Positions 30,034 to 41,549 of a stretch of 64,000 bases of DNA are shown here, piece after piece. Source of the stretch: Azospirillum lipoferum (GTDB lineage Bacteria; Pseudomonadota; Alphaproteobacteria; Azospirillales; Azospirillaceae); the NCBI RefSeq assembly GCF_024170005.1, contig NZ_JALJXJ010000002.1, positions 620,001 to 684,000 of the forward strand, given 5' to 3'. A program made the translations under genes and the position numbers. Numbering within the stretch: position 1 is the stretch's first letter; each line of letters starts with the position of its first letter. The notes below the pieces were generated by a model. That model did no database searches, was not told the origin of the DNA, and was given only the letters and a program-made list of their open reading frames with translations.

Positions 30034-31038
30034 TCAGTAATTTAGTATCGTTCTCAGGCGGTCGAGCATTGCATTTCGTACCGCAAGCGAACAAGGCAGA
30101 TCAATGGTATGGCAGCTATGCTGTCCTGTATGACTTACCAGCATATCGGGTGATTTGCCAACAATCTGATGACGGAACCACGTGACCTGCCGTTTGGCAT
30201 AGCGGCGGGTCGATTGCTGGGCCAGCGCAATGGCCTCGTCGAGTGGGATTTCGCCATGCAGAGCGCGGCGGAGTTCGGGCACTCCCAGGGCTTTCAGCAC
30301 CGGCAGGTCGACGGCGAGGTTTTGCTCGCAGGCCAGCGCGTCCAATCGCCGCACCTCCTCCAATGCCCCCTGCTCCATCATCAGGTGGAAGCGCCTGTCG
30401 CATTGGGCATAGAGGTCGGCGCGCGGCGGGTCGAGAACCAGGATGGTGAAGCGCAGATCGGCCGGCGCGCCCTGGGCGGTCTGGCTCTGCCAGTACGACA
30501 GCGGATGGCCGGTGGCCTCCAGCACTTCCCAGGCGCGGGTCAGACGGGTGGTGTCGCCGGGGTTCAGCTTGGCCGACGCCGGGTCGCGAGCGACCAGTTC
30601 GGCACGGAAGGCCTCGCCGTCGATGGCGGCCAATCGGGCATGGGCAGCGGCGCGCACCTCGTCGGGGATGGGCGGCACCTCGCTCAGCCCCTGCATCAGC
30701 GCGCGCAGATAGAGGCCCGTGCCACCGACTACCACGGGCAACCAGCCTGCGGCCTTGGCCGTCGCGATCTCCGCCAGTGCCATGTCGCGCCAGCGCGCCG
30801 CCGACCCGCGTTCCGCCGCCGGCAGCACGCCATAGAGGCGGTGCGGAGCCCGCGCCAGATCCTCGGCCGGCGGCCGGGCGGTCAGAACGTCGAGGTCGGC
30901 GTAAAGCTGCATGCTGTCGGCATTGATGACGGTGCCGCCGAACGCCTCGGCGATGGCAAGCGCCAGCCCCGACTTGCCTGACGCGGTCGGGCCGCCGATG
31001 ACGACTACGTCGGTGATGGAGGGGGTAGGGTCGCTCAT
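30034..31038 (-). CDS. miaA: tRNA dimethylallyltransferase
   Basis: A 334-residue enzyme that transfers a dimethylallyl group to A37 of tRNAs reading UNN codons. P-loop GPTASGKS at 16-23, then NADSMQLY, VVGGTGLYLRAL and RYAKRQVTWFRHQ near the end of the core. A tail of about 35 residues after the core is not typical. Divergent from serB; the first gene of a likely pair with the aminotransferase. The ATG chosen is preceded by a purine-rich GGAAGGGGG. Confidence 0.95.
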   Translation of the reverse strand: MSDPTPSITDVVVIGGPTASGKSGLALAIAEAFGGTVINADSMQLYADLDVLTARPPAEDLARAPHRLYGVLPAAERGSAARWRDMALAEIATAKAAGWLPVVVGGTGLYLRALMQGLSEVPPIPDEVRAAAHARLAAIDGEAFRAELVARDPASAKLNPGDTTRLTRAWEVLEATGHPLSYWQSQTAQGAPADLRFTILVLDPPRADLYAQCDRRFHLMMEQGALEEVRRLDALACEQNLAVDLPVLKALGVPELRRALHGEIPLDEAIALAQQSTRRYAKRQVTWFRHQIVGKSPDMLVSHTGQHSCHTIDLPCSLAVRNAMLDRLRTILNY

Positions 31039-31171
31039 CCCCCTTCCATGGCGTTCCGGCGTCCGCATTGCAACACCCATCCGCGTGCCGACGCCGAAGC
31101 TTCGTTGGACCCGGCTCCCCGCCTGTGGTAGGCAGCGCGCAAAGGCCCTCTTTTCCTCGGGATACCTGCCG

Positions 31172-32065
31172 ATGAACGCCGTCGCCACGCTGATCGCCCC
31201 CCGCACCGCCACGCTCGACGAGGCTACCGTCCAGACCGCCAAGGCGGCGCTGGTCGGGCTGGGCGCCGATGCCGGCGCGCCGGACTGGCTGGCGCCGGGC
31301 ACCGCCTGCGACCTGCCCTTCGGCAATCTGGCGCCGGAACAGGCGGAGGCGGCGATCCGCCACGCTTTGAAGGATGCCACGCTGGACATCATTGCCCAGC
31401 CGGCGGCGACGCGGCGCAAGCGGCTGCTGGTCGCCGACATGGAATCGACGATCATCGAGCAGGAAATGCTGGACGAGCTGGGCGACTATGTCGGGCTGAA
31501 GAATCACATCGCCGACATCACCGCCCGCGCCATGAATGGCGAGATCGACTTCAAGGACGCGGTGCGCGAGCGGGTCGCCCTGCTGAAGGGCCTGAAGGAG
31601 ACGGTGATCGACGAGGTGTGGCAGCGCGCCACGCTGATGCCGGGTGCGGCCCAGCTGGTCGGCACCATGCGCGCCAACGGCGCCGTCTGCGTCCTGGTGT
31701 CGGGCGGCTTCCGCTGCTTCACCGGCCGAGTGCGCAGCTGGATCGGCTTCGACGACGATCGCGGCAACGAGCTGGAGGTGGAGGGCGGCGTGATGACCGG
31801 CAAGGTGATCGAGCCGATCCTCGACAAGGACAGCAAGCTCCAGGCCCTGATGGCCTATGCCGGCGAGCATCGCGTCCCGGTGGCGGAAACGATGGCGGTC
31901 GGTGATGGTGCCAATGACCTGCCGATGCTGCTGGCCGCCGGGCTGGGCGTCGCCTTCCACGCCAAGGCGGTGGTGGCAGCCGAAGCCCGTGCCCGGGTCG
32001 ATCATGGCGACCTGACCGCCCTGCTCTATGCCCAGGGCTATCGGGCCACGGAGTTCGTGGGGTAA
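31172..32065 (+). CDS. serB: Phosphoserine phosphatase
   Basis: A 297-residue HAD-family phosphatase for the last step of serine synthesis. Motif I reads DMEST (Asp89, Glu91), so the nucleophile is kept but the second acid is glutamate instead of the usual aspartate. The other motifs are present: VLVSGGFRCFTGRV (motif II), lysine in the linker and GDGANDLPM (motif III). An N-terminal ACT-like region of about 80 residues precedes it. Divergent from miaA, a common alphaproteobacterial order. Confidence 0.93.
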   Translation: MNAVATLIAPRTATLDEATVQTAKAALVGLGADAGAPDWLAPGTACDLPFGNLAPEQAEAAIRHALKDATLDIIAQPAATRRKRLLVADMESTIIEQEMLDELGDYVGLKNHIADITARAMNGEIDFKDAVRERVALLKGLKETVIDEVWQRATLMPGAAQLVGTMRANGAVCVLVSGGFRCFTGRVRSWIGFDDDRGNELEVEGGVMTGKVIEPILDKDSKLQALMAYAGEHRVPVAETMAVGDGANDLPMLLAAGLGVAFHAKAVVAAEARARVDHGDLTALLYAQGYRATEFVG

Positions 32066-32083
32066 GCAACCGCCCCTACTCCA

Positions 32084-32494
32084 TCACGCCCACACGCCGC
32101 GCACATAGGGGGTCAGCTGCGTGTCCATCAGGATGATGTGGCGGACCAGCCAGTCGGCAGTGAATTTATACAGCTGCGCCGCGTTTTCGTGGGTGGGTTC
32201 GATGGCGAAGCGGTTGGACAGCTCGCTGACCATCCTGACCGCACTGCGGTGCATGGCGACATGCTCCTCGAATTTCGGATAACGCACGATCTGCATGATC
32301 CGCTCTTCGCGGGCGAAATGCTCCTTGGTGTATTCCAGCAGCTTGACCAGGATCTTGGCGACGCGGGCCGGCTGGAAACGCTCAGCGGCCAGTGCTGCGT
32401 CGAGTTCATTCAGATACTCGATCAGATGCTTGTGATCGTCGTCGATGGACGGTTGGCCGACGCTCAACTGCCGTCGCCATGTGATGGCGCCCAT
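32084..32494 (-). CDS. Bacteriohemerythrin
   Basis: A 136-residue single-domain hemerythrin with all seven di-iron ligands at expected places: His21, His59, Glu63, His78, His82, His119 and Asp124. It likely binds or buffers oxygen in the cytosol. Unlike the copy at 13,893 it has no FNR-type box in the short upstream region. Convergent with serB (18 bases between stops). Confidence 0.93.
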   Translation of the reverse strand: MGAITWRRQLSVGQPSIDDDHKHLIEYLNELDAALAAERFQPARVAKILVKLLEYTKEHFAREERIMQIVRYPKFEEHVAMHRSAVRMVSELSNRFAIEPTHENAAQLYKFTADWLVRHIILMDTQLTPYVRGVWA

Positions 32495-32704
32495 GACCTT
32501 GCCGCCTCCCCCTTGCCGGCACCCCGTTAGCCCGGATTATGGCTGGTGTTACCATTGCGCCAAAACGGCCGGCGGCGTCACACGGCAATATGACGCACCC
32601 GCAGGAGGCAGGCTGGAACGAAACAGGGCGGATGCGTCGCCGCACCCGCCCCTTCCGCAACCGGAAATCGGCCGGCCTGAACCCGAGGCCGGATGTCGTC
32701 GGCC

Positions 32705-33490
32705 TTAGCCGACGATCGAATAGCCGCAATCGACATAGGTGGTGTCGCCGGTGATGCCCTTGGCGCCGTCAGTCGCGAGGAAGGCGGTCGTGTAGCCGAC
32801 CTCCTCGATGGTCACCAGACGGCCTTCGGGAGCACGCTCGGCCGCCTTGTTCATCAGCTCGTCGAAATGGGCGATGCCGGAGGCGGCGCGGGTCTTGATC
32901 GGGCCGGGGGAGATGGCGTGGACGCGGATGCCCTTCGGGCCCAGTTCGGCCGCCAGATAGCGCACGCTGGCCTCCAGCGCGGCCTTCACCGGCCCCATGA
33001 CGCCGTAATTGTCGATGACACGGTTGGCGCCGAAATAGGACATGGTGAACAGCGACCCGCCGTCCTTCATCAGTGGCTCGGCATATTTGGCCATGCGGAT
33101 GAAGGAATGGCAGGAAACGTCCATCGCCTGCTGGAAGCCTTCGCGCGAGCAGTCGACGACGCGGCCGTGCAGGTCCTCCTTCGGAGCGAAAGCGATGCTG
33201 TGCAGCGCGAAGTCGAGTTTGCCCCACTTCTCGCCGATCTTGTCGAAGATGGCCTTCAGCTGGCCCTCGCCGGTGACGTCCACCGGTTCAAAGATCTCGG
33301 CCTCGAGCTGCTGGGCCAGCGGCTCGACGAACTTCTTGGCCTTGTCGTTCAGATAGCTGACCGCGAGGTCGGCGCCCATCGCGCGGAAGGCGCGGGCACA
33401 GCCCCAGGCGATCGACTGATCGTTGGCGATGCCAAGGACGAGCCCCTTCTTGCCTTCGAGCGTGGCGGCGGCGGGAATGATCGTGGTCAT
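32705..33490 (-). CDS. fabI: Enoyl-[acyl-carrier-protein] reductase (NADH)
   Basis: A 261-residue short-chain dehydrogenase completing each cycle of fatty acid elongation. The FabI-type nucleotide site GIANDQSIAWG is at 20-30 and the catalytic residues are Tyr152, Tyr162 and Lys169 (YGVMGPVK, the Y-x6-K spacing of FabI). The start at 33,490 follows AGGA nine bases upstream; the in-frame sequence before it is not conserved. Target of triclosan-type inhibitors by family. Confidence 0.95.
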   Translation of the reverse strand: MTTIIPAAATLEGKKGLVLGIANDQSIAWGCARAFRAMGADLAVSYLNDKAKKFVEPLAQQLEAEIFEPVDVTGEGQLKAIFDKIGEKWGKLDFALHSIAFAPKEDLHGRVVDCSREGFQQAMDVSCHSFIRMAKYAEPLMKDGGSLFTMSYFGANRVIDNYGVMGPVKAALEASVRYLAAELGPKGIRVHAISPGPIKTRAASGIAHFDELMNKAAERAPEGRLVTIEEVGYTTAFLATDGAKGITGDTTYVDCGYSIVG

Positions 33491-33725
33491 GGCGGACTGT
33501 CCTGCGGTCGGTGTGACGGGAGGAGCGGCCGCAACCATGGCGGCCTTTCGCCGGGTAAAGGCACGCGGCGTTCCTTGTGCAGCGCACCATAGACCAATCG
33601 CTGTGAGCCCGCAACGTGCAATGGACGCGATCCGCACATGCGCTTCAATCATTACGCAGCATTGCCTCACGCACAGTCAGTAAAAGCCGAAGTTGCCCAA
33701 ATTCTGTGTTTCATTGATCTATATC

Positions 33726-33763
33726 AAAAACGGTCTGCCGGCACGGGACCGGCAGACCGTTTC
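33726..33763 (-). terminator. Strong stem-loop terminator
   Basis: A perfect 14-bp inverted repeat (AAACGGTCTGCCGG / CCGGCAGACCGTTT) with a seven-base loop, flanked by AAAAA on the left, giving a T-tract on the minus strand. It ends transcripts from the DUF2892 gene and its upstream neighbours; it could also act on the plus strand. Confidence 0.85.
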
Positions 33764-33811
33764 TTGATGACATTTCTGTTATGGCATCAGGCCGCTTGCC
33801 TGATTGCCGGC

Positions 33812-34252
33812 TTACCGCGCAACGCCCGGGGTGAAGGAGGGTGGGTCGCTCGCCGGAAAGGATTCCTGGGAAGCCTCGTCGACGATCTCCTCCTCGCAGG
33901 TCTCCTGATAGATGTCGCCGGGATGGCGGGAATAGGGGTCGATGCCGTGTTCCACGTCCTGCGCCGGGATGGCGGCCCGGTCATTGTGCGACCAGTCGGC
34001 CAGCATCGCCTTGCCGGGGCAATAGCCGGTGAGGCCACGCGCGACCAGGGCGCCGCCAGCCAGCGCCATGGCGGCCCCAGTCCAGTTGGGCCGGCGCAGG
34101 CCCAGCACCGCCAGCACCACGCCGCCGGCCAGCGAGGCCAGCCTTTCGCTGTGGCCGACATTGATGCTGTAGCCGCCGCCGGGGCCATGGATGCGGTCAT
34201 TGAGGCCGCGCAGGTTGCGCTGGGCCGTTTCGGTGATGGAAGAGAGTTCCAT
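33812..34252 (-). CDS. DUF2892 domain membrane protein
   Basis: A 146-residue protein with a DUF2892-like core of two transmembrane helices (SERLASLAGGVVLAVLGL and GAAMALAGGALVARGLTGYCPGK, the latter shortened by eye) and a soluble acidic tail ending DEASQESFPASDPPSFTPG, a tail motif shared by many short alphaproteobacterial proteins. The start is strongly supported by AGGAGG six bases upstream. Function unknown; an envelope or rhodanese-associated role has been suggested for relatives. Confidence 0.85.
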   Translation of the reverse strand: MELSSITETAQRNLRGLNDRIHGPGGGYSINVGHSERLASLAGGVVLAVLGLRRPNWTGAAMALAGGALVARGLTGYCPGKAMLADWSHNDRAAIPAQDVEHGIDPYSRHPGDIYQETCEEEIVDEASQESFPASDPPSFTPGVAR

Positions 34253-34312
34253 GTCGGTCCTCCTGAATGCGGATTCCGGTCGGGGATCGTCCGCCATCGG
34301 ATCGTTATCGCG

Positions 34313-35212
34313 TCACTGTTGGGAAACCGGCGGCTGGGGGGTGCCGTTCCCGGACGGCGTCCGCGAGACGGATTCCGGTGCCGCCGGCGAAGCGCCGCCC
34401 TGCCCCATTCCCGCGCCGGGCGTCGCCCCGCTGGAACCGGCAGCGCCGCGTGCCTGCTGTAGTTCCTGATTCAGCCGTGCCACCTCCTGAGAGAGGCGCT
34501 GCACCTCCTGGCGCAGAGGGCCGGCCGAGGCATCGCCGCCGCCGGCCGAACCGGCGATGGCGGCCAGCGTCGCCGAATCGCGCATCCAATAGGGAGCGAC
34601 GCCATAATAGGTGTGCACCGCCATCGCCCACTGGCGGTCGTTCATGTTGGGGCGGTTCCTGTCGTCGAAGCGGGGGGCGTTGGTCAGCTTGTCCTTCGGT
34701 ACGTTCAGGACATAGCCGTCGCCAGACGGGGTGAACAGCGCCCAGGGAACCGCGAAATCGGCGTCGCCGATGCCGAGGAACCCGCCCAGCTCGACCACCG
34801 CATAGGCGACGCGCCCGGTGCCGGGATCGATGATCAGTTCGGAGATGCTGCCGAGATCCTTGCCGTCCGGGCTGCGCAGCTTGGCGTTCTCAAGATCGTC
34901 GGCGGCGATGGCGCGCGGGTGGGCGATGGAGTCCTGCAACGCCGTCGCCTCGCCCAGGATGGCTTGGCAGGCGGGGGCATTACCCTTCTGCGCCGCGGCC
35001 TGTGCCGCCTGCTGAAGGGAGCGCAGCTGTGCGGTTTCCTGCGGGGTCACCGGAGCGGCGGAGCCGGGGCCGGCAGCCTCGAGAGCCGCCGCCTGCTGTC
35101 CCAGCCGGTCGAGTCCGGCCGCGCAGTCGTCGGCCGCCAACGCGGGCGCGGCGACGGACAGGGTTCCCAGCGCGGCCAGCAGCAGGGCCGTTGCAGGGGT
35201 GGGGCGCGTCAT
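34313..35212 (-). CDS. Secreted PRC-barrel domain protein with coiled-coil tail
   Basis: A 299-residue exported protein. Signal peptide (TALLLAALGTLSVAAPALAA), a helical region (about 35-95), a PRC-barrel-like domain (about 110-180: LRSPDGKDLGSISELIIDP and AVVELGGFLGIGDADFAVPW), then a short coiled coil (about 245-265) and a Gly/Pro-rich end. The start follows GGAGG by eight bases; a start ten codons earlier is less likely. Probably periplasmic and co-transcribed with the DUF2892 gene. Function unknown. Confidence 0.8.
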   Translation of the reverse strand: MTRPTPATALLLAALGTLSVAAPALAADDCAAGLDRLGQQAAALEAAGPGSAAPVTPQETAQLRSLQQAAQAAAQKGNAPACQAILGEATALQDSIAHPRAIAADDLENAKLRSPDGKDLGSISELIIDPGTGRVAYAVVELGGFLGIGDADFAVPWALFTPSGDGYVLNVPKDKLTNAPRFDDRNRPNMNDRQWAMAVHTYYGVAPYWMRDSATLAAIAGSAGGGDASAGPLRQEVQRLSQEVARLNQELQQARGAAGSSGATPGAGMGQGGASPAAPESVSRTPSGNGTPQPPVSQQ

Positions 35213-35295
35213 CAGGGCATCCTCCGGCTTGAATCGTCTCATGCTGCATGAACAGCATGGTCAAGCCGGAGGTTCCCAGGGCGTCCTGCCGGTTG

Positions 35296-35936
<641 letters not shown>

Positions 35937-35940
<4 letters not shown>

Positions 35941-36653
35941 GAGCGGAACAGCCTCGTATATTGGGTTTCGTGGATCATCGAGGTCCAGTCGACGGCCATC
36001 GCCCGGCCGCCGAGATCGTCGAGCGGGGCTGCCAGCGCCGCCTCGGCCGCTCGGTGGGTGATGGGGTCGAGGGCGGCCAGCGCCCGCTGCCCGTCGGTCT
36101 GGCCCAGCGGCACCAGCCGCACGCCGGCCGACACCAGATTGGCGGCGAAGGCATGCAGGTAGGCGGTCAGCGCCGGCCCCTCCGCCACGCCGATCAGTGC
36201 CGACGCCAGCGCCACCGCCACGGCATAAGCGACCGGTCGGCCGGTGCCGGCGATCACCGCATCCCAGCGTGCCAGCCCGTCGAGCGGCCATGCGGCGCGG
36301 ATCGCCAGCAGGAAGGCCTGCCCCTGCGCCCGCGCTTCGAGTGCGGTCTCGGCGGAAGCGCGCAGGATGTCGGCCCGCTCCACCGCCCAGGCAAAACCGG
36401 CCTCGTCACCGGCCAGCACGGCACGGTGGGCGGCGGCGAACAGCATGCCGTCGGTCCGCCCGGCACCGTGGCGCAGGATCCCGTCGAGCCAGACGATCAT
36501 CGTCGCCCGATCCCGCACCAGCCCCTGCTCCACCGCCGCTTCGATGCCATGGCTGTAGGAGAAGCCGCCGACCGGAAAGCTGGGCGACAGCCACGCCAGC
36601 AGGCGCGTCAGGGCGTGGGTGGAAACACTATCCAACTCAGTGCGAATGCCCAT
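35937..36653 (-). CDS. ureF: Urease accessory protein UreF
   Basis: An all-helical protein of about 238 residues that bridges urease/UreD to UreG and controls GTP hydrolysis. Family motifs [21 protein letters not shown] and the C-terminal [14 protein letters not shown] are present. Three in-frame ATGs lie close together at the N-terminus (36,680, 36,665, 36,653); I chose the last, closest to the conserved start. It overlaps the ureE 3' end and the ureG start. Confidence 0.95.
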
Positions 36654-37119
36654 GCCCGCCGCCATGCGAGTGCCCGCCATAGGCGCCGCCCTCCGGCATG
36701 AAGGGCGCCGTCACGTCGCGCACCTCGGCCCCCAGCCCACGCAGCATGTCCTCGATCACATGATCACGGCGCAGGCGGATGGTATCGCCGACGATCTGCA
36801 CCGGCAGGTGGCGGTTGCCGAGATGCCAGGCGACGCGGGCGAAGGCCTCGACCGGGCCGGGTACGCGGACCTCCATCAGCTCCTCAGGGGCGGCGACCAC
36901 GCGCAGGAAGCTGCCGTCGCCCAGTTCCAGCCCGTCGCCATCGTCCAGCGCCACCGCGCGCGGCAGGTCGAGCAGGAAGGCGCCGCCGGCATCGTCGGTC
37001 ATCGCCATGCGGCGGCGGAAGCGGTCGTCGAAGGCGAGCGTCACGGTGCCGGCCGCCTGCTCGACGGGCCAATGGCCGCGGGCGTGGACTCGGGTGGCGC
37101 GGCGGGTGGGGTCGGTCAT
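36637..37119 (-). CDS. ureE: Urease accessory nickel metallochaperone UreE
   Basis: A 160-residue nickel chaperone that hands nickel to UreG. The N-terminal peptide-binding domain is followed by the metal-binding domain (WHLGNRHLPVQI with the conserved histidine) and a His-rich tail ([13 protein letters not shown]) for extra nickel binding. Its start overlaps the stop of murI as ATGA, which fixes the start codon and shows translational coupling with murI. Confidence 0.96.
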   Translation of the reverse strand: MTDPTRRATRVHARGHWPVEQAAGTVTLAFDDRFRRRMAMTDDAGGAFLLDLPRAVALDDGDGLELGDGSFLRVVAAPEELMEVRVPGPVEAFARVAWHLGNRHLPVQIVGDTIRLRRDHVIEDMLRGLGAEVRDVTAPFMPEGGAYGGHSHGGGHGHSH

Positions 37120-37967
37120 CAGCGAAGCCGTTCGAAGGGGGTCGGGTGGCCGAAGAAGCGGCCAGCCAGTTCGCTGACCAGCGCCGCATCCCCGGTGGTG
37201 AAGAATTTCAGGCCCCGTTCGGCCGGATCGGGCCGGAATTCGGGGTGGCGGTCGAAATACTGCTCCAGCGAGCGGGCGGTCAGCGTCGGCTGGGACAGGA
37301 TCTCCACCCCCGGCGGCAGGGCGCGGGCGAACAGGTGGCGGACCAGCGGGTAATGGGTGCAGCCCAGCACCACCGTGTCCAACGGTTGGCTGCCCATCTT
37401 GTCCAGCAGCACGCGGACATAGCCGGTCACCGTCGGCTCGATCTCGTCATCCGACGCGCCGCGCTCGATCAGCGGCACGAGGTCGGGGCAGGCCTGCTGC
37501 ACGACGCGGACGGATGGGGCGCGCTTGCCGATCTCCCGCGGGAAGGAGCCGGAATTGACCGTCGCCGCGGTGGCGAAGATGCCGACGCTGCGCGGTTCGG
37601 CGAGATGGTCGGGCGGAACCGTGTCGATCATCCACGGCACGCGGGTGATCGCCTCCACCATCGGCACCAGCACGCCCAGCACGTTACGGCCGGGATGGGC
37701 AGACGGCAGCCATTCCTGCTGGAGCCGCCGCAGCGCGACGGCCGCGGCGGTGTTGCAGGCGATGACGATCAGCCGGCAGCCCTGGGCGAACAGCCGGTCC
37801 ATCCCGGCCACGGTCAGCCGGTAGATGTCGTCCTCGCTGCGCGGGCCGTAGGGAGCTGCGGCATGGTCGCCGAGATAGACGAAGGGCCGGTCGGGAACCG
37901 CGTCCACCAGGGCGCGCAGCACCGTCAATCCGCCATGTCCTGAGTCGAATACACCGATCACCGACAA
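37119..37967 (-). CDS. murI: Glutamate racemase
   Basis: A 282-residue cofactor-independent racemase making D-glutamate for peptidoglycan. Both catalytic cysteines are visible: Cys71 in ACNTAAA and Cys203 in LGCTHYPLV, with the N-terminal GVFDSGHGGLTVL. It lies between ureC and ureE and overlaps ureE by four bases, so it is co-expressed with urease accessory genes. This is an unusual position for murI. Start is the ATG at MSVIGVFDSG. Confidence 0.95.
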   Translation of the reverse strand: MSVIGVFDSGHGGLTVLRALVDAVPDRPFVYLGDHAAAPYGPRSEDDIYRLTVAGMDRLFAQGCRLIVIACNTAAAVALRRLQQEWLPSAHPGRNVLGVLVPMVEAITRVPWMIDTVPPDHLAEPRSVGIFATAATVNSGSFPREIGKRAPSVRVVQQACPDLVPLIERGASDDEIEPTVTGYVRVLLDKMGSQPLDTVVLGCTHYPLVRHLFARALPPGVEILSQPTLTARSLEQYFDRHPEFRPDPAERGLKFFTTGDAALVSELAGRFFGHPTPFERLR

Positions 37968-37981
37968 AACCTTGCTTGAAT

Positions 37982-38091
37982 CCCCTTCTCCCCCTGGGGA
38001 GAAGGTCGGGATGAGGGGGTTCGGCGCAGCCGAAAAGGTCCGGCCTGCGCATCCCCCTCACCCTAACCCTCTCCCCGGGGGGGAGAGGGAA
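37982..38091. repeat. REP-like palindromic element between ureC and murI
   Basis: Two GC-rich palindromes (CCCCTTCTCCCC/GGGGAGAAGG at the left and CCCTCTCCCC/GGGGAGAGGG at the right) joined by arms that also pair (GGGATGAGGGGG with CCCCCTCACCC). An A8 run follows on the right. It resembles interspersed palindromes seen again at 43,389 and 47,618. It sits inside the urease operon. Confidence 0.75.
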
Positions 38092-38105
38092 TAAAAAAAA
38101 GCGCC

Positions 38106-39815
<1,710 letters not shown>

Positions 39816-39841
39816 TGTCGTTCGCCCTTCCTGTCAGCCCG

Positions 39842-40147
39842 TCAGAGGGCGCCGTTGACCTTGCGGTTGAAACCGATCACCACCCGGTCGCCGCCGTAGG
39901 CGACGAGCTTCACATGGCGGGTCTGGCCCGGCTCGAAGCGCACCGCGGTTCCGGCGGGAATGTCCAGCCGGAAGCCGCGCGCCTTCTCGCGGTCGAAGGC
40001 CAGCGCGCTGTTGGTCTCGTAGAAGTGGAAGTGCGAGCCGACCTGGATCGGCCGGTCGCCGGCATTGGCGACGTCCAGTTCGATGGTGTCGCGGCCGTCG
40101 TTCAGCACGATCTCGCCGGGCGCCGGGAAGATTTCACCGGGTTTCAT
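39842..40147 (-). CDS. ureB: Urease beta subunit
   Basis: A 101-residue structural subunit of the (alpha-beta-gamma)3 urease. It starts [19 protein letters not shown] and keeps the family block [15 protein letters not shown] and [17 protein letters not shown]. Not fused to ureA. It is 12 bases downstream of ureA. Confidence 0.97.
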   Translation of the reverse strand: MKPGEIFPAPGEIVLNDGRDTIELDVANAGDRPIQVGSHFHFYETNSALAFDREKARGFRLDIPAGTAVRFEPGQTRHVKLVAYGGDRVVIGFNRKVNGAL

Positions 40148-40159
40148 AGGCTCTCCCCC

Positions 40160-40462
<303 letters not shown>

Positions 40463-40586
40463 CGGGGGATTGCCCTTTCGCCACCCTGTTCGTTGCCGGC
40501 GATTATGCCACGATGATGCGGCGCGCCAAGTGCGTCGTATGACGTAGAGGCTTGAAAGTGCTTGCGGCAGAGCTTGAACGCTACCG

Positions 40587-41462
40587 TCAAACCTCCCACA
40601 GCCGAGGCAGGCGGGTGGGCAGGCCGGCAGCCTCGCTGCGCAAACCCGACCACAGCACGGCATAGGCGCGGCGCACCGCGCGGGCATCACCGCCGAGGAT
40701 GCGGACGATCAGCAGGCCGTCCAGCGCGGTGGCACCGATGCGCCCCCCCTTCAAAGGCTCGGCCAGCGCGCGGACGGCGTCGAGATGGGCCGCGGCATCG
40801 GGGGCGGCATGCAGCAGGGTGGCGCAGGCGGCGGCTCCACCGAAGCCGGCGGGGTGGGCCAGTACCTCGGCGATGTCGTCGTCCAGATGCAGGGCGTCGG
40901 CCCAGATCAGACGGCCGTCGCGGGCGACCTCCCAGGCGTCGCGGATCAGGCCGCGGGTGACCGTTTCGCCGAAGGCGGCCCGGCCGAAGACCAGCATCTC
41001 GCCGGCGATGATACGGCTCTCTCCCGACAGGTCGATCCGGGTCAGGCGGCGCAGGCGCGAGCCTTCGAAGACGATCGCCTCCTGCGGCATCCATTCCAGC
41101 CAGCCGCCATCCTCCACCGACAGCGTGGTGTCGATGCGGCAATCGGCGCCGGTGGAACGATAGACCTTTTCGGCCGCCTGCGTGGTAACCAGCGCCCTGG
41201 CACCAGGCCCGACGGACAGGGCGATGTCCATGCGATCGCCGCCGACCATTCCGCCGGACGTGGTGGCGAGCACCGCGATGGGAAGATCATCGCGGCGCGG
41301 CGTCGGCATCAGGACCCGCAGCGGATCATGGTGGTAGAGGGTCGCCAGCCGGGTCTCGCCGTGACGATGTTCGAACCGGACGGTCGCGGCGCCATGGACA
41401 GCGACCTTCTTTTCCTCGCGCACCGCCTCTTCCGGCCTGTCGGCCACCGCCACCTGAACCAA
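40587..41462 (-). CDS. ureD: Urease accessory protein UreD
   Basis: A protein of about 291 residues acting as scaffold for nickel insertion (UreD/UreH). Conserved blocks begin at [28 protein letters not shown] (split by length) and include [12 protein letters not shown] and [10 protein letters not shown]. The start is uncertain: I used a TTG with GGGGAG seven bases upstream; a GTG nine bases later and a TTG 21 codons earlier (41,525) are alternatives. First gene of the urease operon, 87 bases after the stop of a response regulator gene read in the same direction. Confidence 0.92.
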   Translation of the reverse strand: MVQVAVADRPEEAVREEKKVAVHGAATVRFEHRHGETRLATLYHHDPLRVLMPTPRRDDLPIAVLATTSGGMVGGDRMDIALSVGPGARALVTTQAAEKVYRSTGADCRIDTTLSVEDGGWLEWMPQEAIVFEGSRLRRLTRIDLSGESRIIAGEMLVFGRAAFGETVTRGLIRDAWEVARDGRLIWADALHLDDDIAEVLAHPAGFGGAAACATLLHAAPDAAAHLDAVRALAEPLKGGRIGATALDGLLIVRILGGDARAVRRAYAVLWSGLRSEAAGLPTRLPRLWEV

Positions 41463-41549
41463 GCGCCCGCTCCCCAACTGGATGATGCGGGCGCCAGTCT
41501 GCCGGAAGCGGGGCCGTTCAGGCAATGCGGACGAAGACGCTGGACTTGT

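Noticed and set aside
36653..36680. Longer ureF start with 44-base overlap into ureE
   Set aside because: Possible, but the extra residues (MAGTRMAAG) are low-complexity translation of the ureE His-rich tail; the shorter start fits the family better.
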